From positions 2,294,001 through 2,358,000 of the forward strand of contig NC_092362.1 in assembly GCF_030848805.1 (NCBI RefSeq): DNA of 64,000 nucleotides, written 5' to 3'. Each line of letters opens with the position of its first letter. Position 1 is the stretch's first letter. The notes beneath the pieces were generated by a model. It had not been told where the DNA came from. It did no database searches and saw only the letters and a program-made list of their open reading frames with translations. The stretch comes from Temnothorax longispinosus. Taxonomy: Eukaryota; Arthropoda; Insecta; Hymenoptera; Formicidae. Shown here in pieces: positions 10,336 through 24,900 of this stretch. The position numbers were made by a program, and so were the translations under genes.

Positions 10336-13061
10336 GTAAAGTAAAGTTAATACTGTTTTGTTCAAGACATCAATGTTCATATTAAAGTATTGTTTTCAGA
10401 TTTTATCGATAATCATGAGCATTTATGAATTTTACGAAGATGTATCATTTATATCATTTAATTATAGAAATATCTGTGAAGTAAGTTATAGCAGAAAGTC
10501 TTTTGAAATCAACGAGCATACATTTCTACAATAAAAGCTGAACAGTTATAATTTAAGATTTAATTTGTGCACTTTGGAATGCTGCGAAATATTTTGTCAT
10601 ATTGTCAGAAAAATTATATTTGTCAAGATATGTGTATTATGAATTTTTTGATTGCTTCAATTGCGACCAAACTATCAAGGATAAACTAAACTTAAAAAAA
10701 ATTATATATTCTCCTCTAAAAATTATCTACGGAAATTGACGAAGCTCAGAAACGGAATTCTGTTCATTCAGCGGAAATGTGCAAACGGATGCCCGCGGCC
10801 CCATGGGGATTTTTTGCGTCTCTTTTGCAGGAAACACACATGGGAAATGAATACATTGCATGGAATATACCGTGGTAATGAAACGAAACTCACTACCGGC
10901 ACATATCTCTCCCATGTTCTAAAATTTCGATCTCAAGAATATTTTTCCGGCTATCAACCAATCCCTATTGTTCTACTTCCAACTTGCGTTATCTCGTTAT
11001 CATCGTTTATTCTGCCTTCTCCTATTTCATCTTTATTAATTTTTAATGTCAAAGTACGCGCACGTAATTGTTAATAAAGTTTGATTTTAATTATAATTAA
11101 TTGCAACGGCTATAATACAGTTACATTTGTTGATTAAGAAAAATACTGCTCTTTTCCCATTATTATCCAGCAAAACCCTCGTTAATGGAAAATTTTTCCC
11201 TATATAAATCCGTTCTTTAAATTTAAATTTATTATATCTAAGTGAAAGTATTGATAAACAACAATATTAATTCCAATTTACGCAACTACATGCTTATCTT
11301 TCCTTGTAGAGAAAGTTGTATAGATATTGAAGAGATTAATTATATTCAGATATATATAATATTTTTTTTTACATTTACATATTACATATCAATTAATAAT
11401 GCAGATATTACTTTAGCATTCATCATTAGAGATTTCGAGTAATGGAAAATACATGTACCGAAATCTATTTTTGATGAAAATTTGCATGGATTTGCGTCCA
11501 ACTAGTTATTACATTTTATGTTCAAATAGTTATTAAAAGATAATTAATGAAATTGTACAATTTAAACACGCAGTTTTACATTTAAATGCATTAATGTACC
11601 TACAACGACTAAATGCGAATTGTATGCGCTTTCAATTTTCATCAGAGAAAAATTTTCGCAAATTAATATCATATTTGAAATGTTATCCTTTGAAAATATA
11701 ATCTTTTCATGAATTAATTATTTTTAAAAATATTTTTTAATTAAAGGATTTATCACCGAAAACACAAAAAGGCACAACAATGTCGTTTCAGCGATTACCG
11801 CAAGTCCTTCCGATTCATTCAACTTCTCTAAATGCAAAATTTCTCTTTCGATGAAAATTTATGTGGGGAGATACGGGTTAATTTTGTTTAATTCTATCGC
11901 GTGGGCTGGACGCGGGAAGATGGGACGCGTAATGAAATTTCGTCGGTCAGCGCGGTGGTTTACAAGCCGCGCGAGATGAAAAAGCGTGTCGTCGTTGTCG
12001 CGGCGACGCGACGCGGTCGTAATTCACCTTGCATCCTACGTCCGCGAAAGGATTATGAAAGGAAAAGAAAAGAGCGCATACCTCGCTTCTGCGCGATTTA
12101 TCCTAGTAGTCAGATACCCCTTCGCGTTCTCTCTATCTTACTCCATTCACCTCTCTCTTCTCCTCCTATTAAGAAGACCCTTCCGTGCCCTTCCGGCAGG
12201 AGTCACAGGTGGCTGCCGGCGGCCTCCTTTTTCTCCTTCGACTGCTTCCTCGGAGGTCGCCACGGGATTAAGACTGTCGCTAAACACACCGGTGCCGGCG
12301 ACAGCTGGTTCTGTTTTATGAAATAAGGCCTTAATCGTTAAGCTCATTAAGCGTCACGGTGAAATATTACCGCGCCAACCACGCGCAATTTTGATCCGAA
12401 GCTTCTCGCGCGGAAAAGTTCATATAGATCGTGTCAGATGAACAATTGTATAAATCATATACTCCTGACTTTTGCTTAATTTGACGAAAAAGTATTTGAC
12501 GGATGCTGTGTGTTCCAAAGTCTAAGATTTTGCACCTCACGAAGTATATATTTGTTGTGATCTCTCCTCGTGGTTCTTCCTTTTTCTTGACACGTTTCCA
12601 GTCGTTACATTTCGCCGACACGGCGGTTCTGTTTTAACGCTTTCAATAAGTCGGAATTATTTAGACATTACTGAGAATATAACTGAGAAAAATTTAGAAA
12701 TCAAAATAATGTACAAGATTTTGCAAAAAGTATTTGACTTATTATATTGTTAATTATAAATGGATAGCAGATACAACGAAGGTTGCATAAAGCTCAGTTT
12801 GTTTTTAAATAACCAATAAGAAAAGATGTAAAGTTCATGATATAAATTACAGTAACAGAATTACAAATAAAAAGTATAGGGCTCGAATAAACAATATAAT
12901 TATACTTGCAATATATTTCGCGTAATTAGTAGCTTTTGCTCCTTTTCGTTTATGTCTCGCGTTAGGATCAAAAACTCGGCGTTGACGTCTGATAATTGAT
13001 TCTGTAACAGAAAAACAATAGCAAATTAAAATCAATGTCAGGATTTTTGCATCGCATTGTT

Positions 13062-13083
13062 AATTGTAAACATGTTTACAATT
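13062..13083. promoter_or_regulatory. 22-bp perfect palindrome with two forkhead-type sites
   Basis: Two inverted copies of the half AATTGTAAACA meet at the centre. Each contains GTAAACA, the known binding core of forkhead/FoxO proteins. Whether it is used is an inference; there is no gene nearby to assign it to. Confidence 0.4.
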
Positions 13084-16000
13084 GTAAATATGTACTATTA
13101 ATTTTCCGCAAAAAGAATCACGCTTCGTTGATTCTTTTTCAAGCTAATTAAAATCGGGTAAACCGAGTGAGAGGGATGAATTTCGCAATCCGCCTATCTT
13201 AAGTGTTGAGAGAATCTGCAGCATCTCTGAGCTATATTAGGATAATTATTCGCATCATTAGTGTTTCTCGGGATTCTCCTGCATTCGTATACCTACGCGT
13301 TATCGGTCGAATTCCTGCTACACGAAGCGCATTCGACGTATATCAACAATGCTGGTATATTTTTAATACCGGCATTTCAGTAAGTGCAATCTGTCGGGAA
13401 TTATCGCATGCTATATACTGCGTTTTCATGGTATAACTTATACGTCAGATATTTATAAATTTATATTAATTATTAACGAATATATACGAATATTGCTTTT
13501 CGTAATCGGATTTTGTAGCTTAAAATAAAATTTAAAAAAACACTTATAATTAGATTCAACTTCGTTTAATCTACTATATATTTAATTATTGTAACACATC
13601 AGTGCAAATTTATCCTTGTATTACTATTTTCCGCAAAATAAAAGTTTTGTTATTGTTGAATGGCTGCTGTGGGAACGGTAACATCGTTTATACGATTCTC
13701 CCGAGATAGAAATGGAAAAGGAGCTTAACGGCAGACTTTCTCAGCTACCCGCGACGCGGATTTGTTCAAGCACTATCTTGTCGGTGAAATGAGGGAGCAA
13801 AACCTTGTAGAACTCGTTTCGTTTTGCACTCGTTTTTAGAAATAGATCCCGTTTTGGGAAACTTCGGGTATTTTATATACAAGCCTGCAAAACTGAGAAG
13901 AAACATAAGATATAATGCCAGATACACTACTATCATATGATTAGCATAGTAACATATCTATAAACTAAAAGAAAACGCGAGTCTCGTGTATCTTTCTGCT
14001 TTGCCGAAGAGTAGGTATACTGTAAAAGAAACATTTATAATAGACACGTCCAAATTAGTCCAATATCGCAGCATGTATATTTTACAATCCACGAAAATTT
14101 TGAAATAAAAGGTAAAATATTCTGCTGTTTCTTATACATTTATAATAAATAAAAATCTACAGCAAATTATCCAGAGATGCGTTTAATATTTGGCAAGTTT
14201 CATCACATATATTTTTAACACGTAAAATTTCTTATGTTTAATTTTACTACGTTAAATTTCACTAAGTGCATTTAATTTAACGCTTTCTAAGATGTCATAT
14301 TCAGAATACGAAAGCAATATTTCGCAATTTCCTGCGGCAAACGTGAAATTATCTGTGAGCGCGTTCGTTTGCTCCGCTTTATAGGGTTATTATATTACAA
14401 ATGCGACCGCGCATTTATCCGCAGATGACAAAATAATAAATTTCATTAATCATTCTGTAATATCGCGCGACATTCTACGTGTGTTGAAAACCTAATTATT
14501 AGACCCTACCTTCACGGCCGTTAACCGATTTCTGCTGGCATCAGCATAACGATTTACATAATAATGCCCGAAAATTCCCGCACGGCTTTCCCGGACACGG
14601 CTGACAAAATTGAAGTCGTTAATTCGCCGCTCGCGTACAAACAGACGTCGGATGGGCGATATTCGCCTAATCACGTCACGTCCCCTCAATATTACTAATG
14701 CCTCTTTTTTTTCTCCTCGTAACAAATGATATCCCTTCGGTAGTACTGAAACGTTATGTATCGCGATATCCGAAAATATGAAGAAAGTTTTCCCGAATCA
14801 GGGAAACATCTGCCATGTAGGAAGAGCAAACGAGGCGGAAAGTTTATGGGTTTTATTTATCTTCTCTTCCCTTTCCTTCGACATGGAAAGAAAATAGAAA
14901 TATAAAATCCCGAAAAAATATTTTTGTATATAGAGAATTTTATAATATTAATTTAGTTAAAACCCCATTATCTGTAAAATAAGACATAAAGAAAATAAGT
15001 AAAAACTTTTAACTTTTCCCAGCATTCCATTTTAAAAATATTAATAGTTTAATATGTTTAAATGCTTGGAATATTATGAATATTTGCTTTTTTTTAAGAT
15101 AAATGTAAATCTTTTTAACGTTATTTTAAATTAGTTCTTTATTATTAGTTATTATTTATTATTCGACATTATTTTGAATCAGATTCAAGTGAGTTCATCT
15201 ATCTGATTTAGTTACATTTGCGAAATAAAAGTAGGTATAAGATCAACATTTTTAGAATTACTTTATCTTCAACTAAAACATTATCTAATAAACTAGAGAG
15301 ACTGAAAAATACTATTAAAGTATATCATATTTATATGTCGAACATATTTCATTAAATCCATGTTTTTATTTGCAAAAAGATTTAATTGATATTTTGTTTC
15401 GATTTTATATATTTATTAACTCTTCTGTTTTAACTCTGTTTACGCATTTCGTTTTCGTCTATATTGTGTCACTGTAATAATTCAATTTTATAGAATCGAC
15501 ATTTAGGACATTTGATGTTTTAATGAGTTTCGTGATGAAACGAATAAGATAATAAATGATGTAACGCTTATGCTGTTCTCTGAAATGAGATTAATTTCAA
15601 TTAACCTTAACAACTTTTTTCTTTCTCTCGAGAAATTACAGTGACACGCGTCATTGAAACTCAATTCAGTTTGCAATAAGATCGATTATCGGATACATTT
15701 GTTTCGACGTAATGAAATTCTGCTCAATCAAATACTGTCAACGTTGAATTTTGCAAGTGTTCAAGCAAATCCTTTTCAAGTCCTTTTACGCAATGACGAT
15801 CGCGAGAAAGAAAATGGGAATTATTGCAGTTATCAAATGTGCTCGATCAATTGATGGGAAGTAAACGTAATAAAGTTCAGTTTGTTTTTCGTTTTTTTTC
15901 CTTATCGAAACTAATAAGAGATTGATGGCAAAAATAGCAGCGGAAACTTACTCGTTAGCGCTTTAGTATTAAGAATGATAAAGAAGAAAGTAAGGGAATC

Positions 16001-19000
16001 CACGTGCAAAATCAACGTGATCTCTTCTTTCTCTTAATACGTCTCGTTTCTATTTGTATTAATGTTCCATTATTTTCATGAGGCGGGAGATGTTTATTTG
16101 GAAAAATCCACTATGGATCACGTTTCGCAAGATTTTTGTTAAAACATTCTTTCTCTCTTTTTCTCTTCCTCTTTCTCTCTATAAGTATATATTTTTAAAG
16201 AATATTTTCCACATTTTTACATTATGGTTGCTAAAGGATTAAATTACGAGTCACAAAATTTGTACATTCTCCATTATCTATGTCAAACGATTAATATATT
16301 CTTTAAAAGAAACATTTTATCTTTATCAGGAAAGAAAATATATTACGTATTAATACTTTAATTCATGCAAAATTTTAATAAAAATAATTTTGCAAGAACG
16401 TAATTTAAATAAATCGTCGATCAATAAATCAGATAATTAACATTGCGTAAATATTCGTACTCCTAAAATCAATATCATAAATTTAATGAGTTTGTATTTC
16501 CAATGCGAGCATGTTTAAAATTATATTGCTCGTATATCTTCTATACGAAGCAACACTGTAGATACGCTAAGCTGACGATATAGCTATTTTGTTCAGAATA
16601 GCTAGATTTTCTGATCGTTCGAGCGAGCACGTGCTGCTCAAAGTTTTCATTTTTGCTCGTTCGCTATTATGATGCAACGAGAAGCAAGAGTATTTGCACA
16701 CTTCTGCGCCACGGATTCAATTTCGCTAAATCTTTTGAGAGTTCCCTTCTTGGCGCGGAAGAATCTTCGGCGTTTATCTACATCTCCACCGAACATTATC
16801 CTCTTAAAAACTTCATCCGCATACGCGACCGCGACATTCTTAAAATGTAGAACTTTATTAATCCAGAAAAAAAATCCAGGAAAAAGAAGACTGTCGCGTG
16901 TAATTACTAAGGCGCCGGAGGCGAAGACGAGGGAATACTTAAATCGGCGACATTATAAATGGTCGCAACTTTTCTAATATTCCTTCCCTTGTATTTATTC
17001 AAGGCAAACTTCGTGGCTAACAGTACTCCTCGGGATACGTTCGAGTAAATAAAGTAACTATGATGTTGAGATAAAGGAACGTGTAATTCGAAATTACTGA
17101 AAAGTTATATTACTCCTACTGACTACGTTCTAGTTATTGAAACGCATTTAAATTTAAATAAGATATTTTTCTTAGATGCGCGACTGCTTTTCCCGCTTTA
17201 ATCTTTTCACACAGAATGGAATATTGACACGTTACACAATTTGTCAGTGACAATATAATTATCCGCGATGATATAATAATTAAAGTTTCAAAGTTCTGGA
17301 ATATTTTAAGATTAATTAAGCCAGGCGAAAGGTAGATTAAAACTGGAAGTTTTTACTTGTATTCCATTTTCTTATCTTGCTTTTTTTTCGGGAGACAACT
17401 AATTGTAAGTTTAATTAATAAAACGAAATTCTATATAGTCGCAGCAGATCGAGAAGCATCAATTAATTTTGTCTTATCGCCAGCACGGCGCAAATTGCTA
17501 CGTTAAATGGACAGATGCAAATCGAGGGTAGTTATAGGAGACAACGGCGTTAACTAGACTATATGATCCCCTTCGAGCGTTGATGGATATCAGTCGCCAA
17601 TCTATTAAATAATATTGCTCTGGTGTCAGCGTGCTATCCATCGAGTTTGGCGAATTATGCCTGTTGAGCCGTGGCACAGCCATCAGGACGTAAGCTCATT
17701 ATCGGTACTGACATATTTTCGTAATTTGCGGCTTCGCTGTGTGGCTTATGCCATTCGGCGCGCACGTTCCGGAATTACGTATGTATAGATGCGGTATGCA
17801 GCTGCACCGATCATTCTCCACCGACGTGGCGCGCGTAATTACGGCGGTCTTCGGGGTTTACGAATATACGTTACAAACGCATTGCCGGCAGGCTCATGTG
17901 CAGATAACGTGCAAGTTGATGGGCTATAAAGCACGAACAAGCTGGCAAAGCAGTTTCTTCATCCTTTGAGTCGCGCATGATTCCCTCGCCAACATTTTAC
18001 TCAAAGCGATATACGTGAGATACATATGTATATATAGAGTTTCATATAATTGAAATAAAAGAAAATAACGGTCAATGAATTGTACTTTGTTGTACAATTA
18101 TTTTCTTGTACTTAATTGAATAATTGTAATGAATAATTGCACTTGATTATACGACTCGAGAAATAGGATAACGTTCATTAAAATCGGGCAGATGTACGGC
18201 TTGAGTAAATACTCCGTCTAAATAGCTTATATAAGTTTATATAATATACTTTATGCAATCAATATAAATTCTCGGATAAAATTTATTTTGTAGATGCGAT
18301 ATAATAAATGTATATAGCTATATGTATACGTAAAACAATCCTTTGATGTTATAATCTTAGCAAGAGAATTTATCGGATTACTGTTTAGATTGTCTACGAT
18401 CATCGTCTGAAAATATCAATTGTCTTGACTAGACCTCTGAGCTTTGCGATGTTCGAGGGCGCAAACTAACTATTTGACATAGGATCGAAAGCAACGATTT
18501 TAAGGTTGACGTGCGATATTTCCAAGTCAAATTAACTGTATAGCTACGAGATTTTTGCATATTGCAAGGGAAGGCAACGTTCGCCGTCACGTTAAATCGT
18601 TATATTTCACGGCACGCTTAGAATGGTGCTATCGATCGCGGTGCCGCACCGATTGTGCAACGCGGGAATTTCATTAAATCGATGCTGGAAAGAAGTAGTT
18701 ATAAATATGTAAGCGATAAACCGCGGAATATATAGACTGTTGCTTTTATCGGCGTCTACGTTGGCTTAGATTAGCTTGGGGCAGAAATATATACTTATTT
18801 GTTTATCTCGCAACGGACTTCAGAATAATTCTTTGGCAGAAAGACGCTTACGATATTAATAAAAGCGCGTTAGAATTTCTCCCGAACAAGTTTAATCGAT
18901 GAAACACCTAAAACTTTATTAATATAATGATAGTTTTTAGCATTTTTATTGATCAAAGTGATGAGAGAGAACTCCGCTCGCCTCCAAAGGTCAGATTTTT

Positions 19001-19081
19001 TGCCTACAACATTTTTACTCCGAGCCTCTTTAATCCTGTCGTTGCTTAGTCGCGGGCAATTTTCCATCTGACGTCGAGTCC

Positions 19082-20143
19082 GCGATTTATCAGCTGGCGG
19101 AGAATTATGTAACCGTTCGTAGCAAATCCGAATCTCATATCTGTAAATTCAGCCGAAACGTAGATAGATTTTGCCTTTCGTGTATATGCTTCATATGATC
19201 AATAAAATGAATTTATTCGATCAACTGAAGTACCGACCGCTTGAGAACTTTATTTATTCGCACAACATGTTTGCTCGTCTCTCATCGTGAGATTTATCTA
19301 TTAGGGTTTCTTAGAAATATATCATATTTATCATTTTATATTATTGGTTTCTCACATTTTATACTGATTCAAAAATGTTTTTTGACATTCTATTTGCTAT
19401 CTTTTTATGAAACGAAAAATATTAAAAATTTTTATTAAAATTTTAAAATTTTTTCAGAAAATCAAAAAATATTCACGTAATATTACAAAAATATTTTGGA
19501 TAATAAATTTCGTTCGACTAATAAAAAAACCTTCTATTTATCAAAAAAATTATAATTGAAATACAAGTTTAATTATCATATTGATGTATGCACGGTGAGC
19601 TATTTATTTCAAAGTACCCGCTTACATGTGTCCAACATGCATTATATATCGTTCTCGCTGCAGAATATTAGCCACGATTGGAACAGAATACAAACAGGGC
19701 CCTCTGTCACCTATGTATCCCTCACATGCCAATTTTCCAACACGAAATCCTATGAATATTTTATGGAGCCGCAAAACCTGTCATTCTTCCGCGCACTTTG
19801 TGAACTCGCGTATCAGATCGGCGCTTCTCCTACAATATATGGCAGTTATATGGGTCATAGTTTATTACACTTCAGCGTCTATCGACAGTCATTTAATGTT
19901 CAAAGTTATTATTCCGTCATTATTTTTGTTAAAATCTCTTCACAGGTAATTCCGCGTGTGTACTGCATATGTTTACTGCAGGGCATAATTGTTTATTACA
20001 AAAGTTAAGCTAGTTTTATATAGTTAGGTTTAAACATAAATATAGAAGCAAAATTTTTGCACACGCATTCGATTTATGGACTCGGAGTGAGATTCGGATT
20101 TGCCAGGAATGATTTACATGTTATTCTTCAGCCAATAAATCGC
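19082..20143. repeat. Pair of ~56-bp inverted repeats flanking ~950 bp
   Basis: 19082-19137 and 20088-20143 are diverged inverted copies. They share GCGATTTAT at the outside, GCTG and ATGTAA in the middle, and GCAAATCCGAATCTCA at the inside. This could be the terminal repeats of a degenerate transposon, or two copies of one small repeat in opposite orientation. The open frames between them (up to 150 codons, two overlapping frames) show no transposase motif I recognise. Confidence 0.5.
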
Positions 20144-23100
20144 AAACCAATTAACAAATATAAATACATAAATAAATATGTATCATAACAATAAATGATA
20201 TATCTTACAAATTACTTGATATACATATTCTACAATATGCACTGCACAATCCTACATGTACATACTTGATCCACATGACATGCACTCTCTTTAAATTACA
20301 AAAACTGTGGAAAGAAAGAAGCTTTTCCACTGATAACGTTACCATATCTTGTATGCAGGATGCTCCTAAAATAATGAATTAAGCATTACAATGTTTTTTT
20401 TTTCACCAATCATACTAATGAAAGAATATTGCATGAATATAGATCTCTAATTTTTAAGTCATTAAAATTGAAAATGGTTTGAAAAGATTTCAGTATTTCG
20501 AATAAACTGTCGAAAAAATATTATATACTATTTTATGAGTGCAATAATAAAATACTATTCATCGTGGATATCAAATAATGATAAGAGATGTGCAATTCTA
20601 ATAGATCGTAACTTGGAGAAAAAGAGATGGCAGGTGCAGATTAATGTTTAAATGATATTTTTTTCGTATTGATACAGTAGCATACAATAAAGTTTAGTGA
20701 AACGCTTTAAGAACGCCCTGTATAAGACAAGCATTTTGTACTCGAATAAACTCGATCGAAACTACAAGTTGAGGCTTCGAAGTTTCCGTAAAAGTAAATT
20801 GGAGGATCGTTTAAAAGGTACGTGACTCCGTTGTTACTTCGTTCCCCGGATTTTCCACGTTTTCTGTTCGCTCCATCGTGCCTCCCTTTAGCTTACCAAG
20901 AATTTGATGATGAAACATACGTGTGCACGTGTATGTGTATGACTACACACTTTTGATAAAACGCATTACTGTTTATTAGACACTGTATTATTATCACTGA
21001 TTCGGTGGAGGATAATTAGTGTTTTATTAATTATCGAATACTCGCACATTGTAGCTGAAGTTGCACGAATCGATATTAATTCTAGCTAAATTGTGTTGCG
21101 ATTAATTCGGATATGTGACAAACGGAATGGAACGAAATCGAATTAGAGAGAGAGAGATTGAGTACCCAATATACCCTGTTCTCTTCTCCTCTCTTTCCCT
21201 CTTCTTCCTTCCCTTCCTCTCTCCCTTTCTAAGATAAATATAGAAACTGGAAGTTTCAATTATTTTCTAATTATATCTGCATACAGAACGACATTGATTA
21301 TAATACATTATTTTTACTAAATATAACGTGGAATTTATATCATCGAGGAAACAATGTTACGTCTGAACAAAATTCCTAGGTGCAAATCTCATTTGTTGTG
21401 CTTACTTAAGATAATGGGAACTGCGATGAGCTCTTTTTGCGGGAGAAACGGACCTGTTCGCCATTCGTGTCATCGATTGTGTGAAAGTAACGGTGTGTAG
21501 GAAGGTTTCAATGGGTCTCCGAAATTCGATTCCTACCGCGTGCGATTTCCTGTCGATGTTCCGGCGACCTAATGGAGCCGTAAGCAAGATAGTGATAGAA
21601 ACGTTTCGGAAATTCGATCAGTTCGGAAAAGGGGAATCACGGTTATCGTAGGTTCAGCACGACGGTGTGCAAGTCACGAAACGAAGCGATTTTGTATTTT
21701 ATCGAAATTTACGGCTTGACTTATGGATGCATAAACCTTTATGGAAAGAAAAGGAAGCTGGCTGGGAAGGAAAAGATCGCTCTGGCTGACTGTTTCGAAT
21801 TTACAACACTCGTTTTATGTATAGATTGGATCAAGAAAGAATCACCATTTTTGAAATGCATGTAGATCGGTTATGACCAAGAGGGAGGAGAGAGAGAGGT
21901 TTTTTGTTATACAAAATACTTCTAAATTATCGCATGTACTGTAAACACTTACATACAACTTTCATGTTTTTTAATAAAAGAACATAATTACATTTTCTTC
22001 ACAAACTTATTAAGATGTTAATTATTTTTCGAATATTAAAACGGTGCACGTTAAAAGTATTTTTCAGCACAATCGTAATCGTGTAAATAAATGAATAATT
22101 ACTTTTTAATCTCGCTCGAATGCAAGCGCGACAAATTGGTCAACAAATTAGGCATGTGTAAATAATTACTTTGTAAATGAAGCACTCGCGACGATTTTAA
22201 TTGAAAGCAGATGCAACTACCAACAATCGATTTTTGTCAACAAAGCGATTACCAGACAGGTCTTAATTAGAACTGGCTGACTACGGCCAGTATCTCCACC
22301 GTTGCATTTTGGCGACTGTCAATATTTAATTTATCCTATCAATCGCTGACAAGCGGGAAACAGAATGCGACCGCTTGCAGCAAAAAGAGAATTTTTCGAA
22401 TCGTTCTGTATTGACGTCAAACCTCGCATTTTATTACATTTCTATGACACAGTTGCGTGATCGCAATAAGTAATCTCAAAATTGAGTGTTATAACGAATT
22501 TTTAACATTTCTCTTGTTTTATTCCGAGAATTATAAGTGACAATTAAGCTCTTCAATTGAAGAATTATAATCTAATTGTGGCTTATTATCTGAAATGTTT
22601 GTAATTCTATACATGTAAAGAAGTCTCTCTCTGTCTTCCTCTTTCTCTCTCTTCTGGGAGATAGAATGAGTTGTAATCGTTCAATAAAGGAAGGATTATT
22701 ACGGTAAAAATCGAGATTAAACGATAACCGAGTTAAGGCCTCTTTCTGCGTTCATTTGCAGATTGCGCGGTGCAATTCGATCATGGTCGTATGCATTGTG
22801 TACGATGAAATGCGTCACCCGTGAATCACAACGGGCGTGAAAAACCTTGCACGCGTGTATCGCGAATTTCCGCCGATCGGAATTTCGTTTGACAAGCGTT
22901 AATTAGGAGCGACACGTTGTACCCGAAAGGAAGGCGTTATGGGAATCGTCGGCTTTCGACGGAGCGTTTAATTGTATCGGTTTGACAAATGAGAGATCCT
23001 ATCTTTCTCTTTTTCCCATCCTCCCACTGTCTGTTTCTTTCTCTCTGACATGCAAAATTGAAAGCATATATATGTATATATATTGTGGACATATATATGT

Positions 23101-23204
23101 ATCCACATTGCAGCGAGAAGTTCAGGTGCAAAAGGGATAGGTTACGGTCTCGCGGCTTTAACAGATGAGGTACTAATTAGTTTCGAACGCGATTGTGAAG
23201 CACA

Positions 23205-23254
<50 letters not shown>

Positions 23255-24291
23255 ATGGCAGCCTGTTAGCGCGAGTTTTGGTTTGTTCCGGATACCTGGT
23301 TAAAAGTAACGATGGACTCTCCTAAATCCCAATATCTGAGGATTAAACGAAGTGAGCACGGTTTAAAAATAAAAACGTGTTTCCAGCTGTGTATACCGAA
23401 CGTTGAATTTTACCTATGAATATCCACTTTTCTTTTTTTCTTCTTCTTAATCCAACTTTTTTAAATCCAACTTGAAGATTAATGTTATATTAATTTTCTA
23501 AGTTTTTATCCTGGTATACTTATGAAGATGATAAATGTCTCTGGAAAGTTAAAACATTTTTTTTTCTTTTTTTTTTTCAAGAAATTTGCGTTTCTTAGCG
23601 GCCGGTTAAATCGTAATATTACTTTCAAAAAGAAATATCTCCATCTCTTGCGCACAGAATTTGCAGACATTTACAAGAAATCGCGTTAGGTATTTTGTAC
23701 ATCGAAAATTTGATATTTACAGATTTGCTTCTATTATTCTTTTGAAATAGGTCCACGGATGCTGTCTTACATTTCTACTTTCTTTAAATTACATTGCAAG
23801 CTACGTACCAGTATCGCATCATGTTCTTTCAGGCGTTGATTCGGGCGTTTCTCCGCTTGCTTTCTATTTCTCTTTGCTCAAGCACTCTTTCTGGATGCTG
23901 TAGAACTAATTGCATTTATAAAGAGAGCGATCACGTAGCATTTTAGGTACAAAGCGAAGCTTTGTGCCCCTTGCTAAAAAGACTTTCATGCTCCATCAAA
24001 AGTTTCCTAGCTTTAGTTATATATTTTAATAAATTACATTATCGAAGTAATGTACCATCGTTGTTTTGTTGCGGTCGGTTGTTTTATAACACGTGATATC
24101 TTGCGTGATAAAGCGGATTAATACGATAAAGAACGTAATTCATTTTTATGGTCTTCGTATTCCAATAAAACCGTACATCGAGTTACTGCACTATATGTAA
24201 GAAGGGAAGTTATTGGACGTTTTTTTCAATTATGTCTAGCTAAATCAGAATAACGACGAAGGGAAAGAAATAACAAATCTCCTTTTACGAA
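20144..24291. other. AT-rich stretch without a supportable gene
   Basis: Only chance open frames are seen, plus short GA/CT runs near 21.15 and 22.62 kb and the TA microsatellite at 23207-23252. Confidence 0.5.
23207..23252. repeat. (TA)n microsatellite, about 23 units
   Basis: Uninterrupted alternating A and T. The open frame running through it is a by-product of the repeat. Confidence 0.95.
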
Positions 24292-24294
24292 TTA

Positions 24295-24434
24295 GGACCG
24301 GTTGTTCCAACCTCTTAGTAAACTACCTAATAGTTAAATCATACATATGTCTTTGTTTATCCTTTACATTAGACAAAGATAGACATATGATTTAACTATT
24401 AGTTAGCTTACCAACAGGTTGGAACAACCGACCC
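24295..24434. mobile_element. PIF/Harbinger-like MITE with TTA target duplication
   Basis: The terminal inverted repeats read GG(A/G)(C/T)CGGTTGTTCCAACCT at both ends, with further pairing inside (ATAGTTAAATCATA). TTA lies immediately outside each end (24292-24294 and 24435-24437). A 3-bp TWA duplication and a GGG/GGA start are typical of PIF/Harbinger elements. At 140 bp it is non-autonomous. Confidence 0.72.
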
Positions 24435-24855
24435 TTAATCTCATTAGATCTTTCCGCAATCAGGATTTAATATAAGCTTGCATTGGCATATTTGTTAATG
24501 TGAAAGAGCCCAAAGATGGCATCGCGTAAAGTTTCGGAAAACCGATAGTTAAATTCGTCAAAGCAACTGTGGCCGAATGAATATACGAAATGGTATACAC
24601 TCTGTGCACATGTATGCCAAGCGAACTTACTCAGTTTTCTCGTTTCACACGGAAAATGTCGGTGATCCATTGAGCCGACACGCGCGTTAAACGAAGCGAC
24701 GTTTACTCGCGAATAAATTCTAACGACAAAAAAAGCAATAAACAAATGGCCGAGGAAGTGGTGATTCGGTCAGGCGTAAGAATATCGAAAATGTTCTCAC
24801 CTGAGCAGCCGTTCACTTGACCGTAATTAATTTATTCAATACAAACGAGCTTGCT

Positions 24856-24900
24856 ACTCTCTCTCTCTCCCTCTCTCTCTCTTTCTTTCTTTCTCTCTCC
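24856..24900. repeat. CT-rich microsatellite
   Basis: An interrupted CT run with CTTT units. Confidence 0.85.

Larger units (their letters stand above)
9694..19081. other. Long stretch without a supportable gene
   Basis: AT-rich sequence with a GC-richer patch at about 11.88-12.33 kb that leaves overlapping open frames (up to 141 codons) on both strands, none recognisable. It includes a hairpin at 10299-10335 and a forkhead-like palindrome at 13062-13083. No splice-consistent exon series was found. Confidence 0.5.

Noticed and set aside
11901..12326. 141-codon plus-strand frame in a GC-rich patch
   Set aside because: Arg/Ser/Pro-rich composition with competing frames on both strands and no homology I recognise.
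19556..20008. 150-codon frame between the 19.1/20.1 kb inverted repeats, considered as transposase or chemoreceptor remnant
   Set aside because: No catalytic triad, zinc finger or receptor signature could be seen, and a second frame is open over the same bases.
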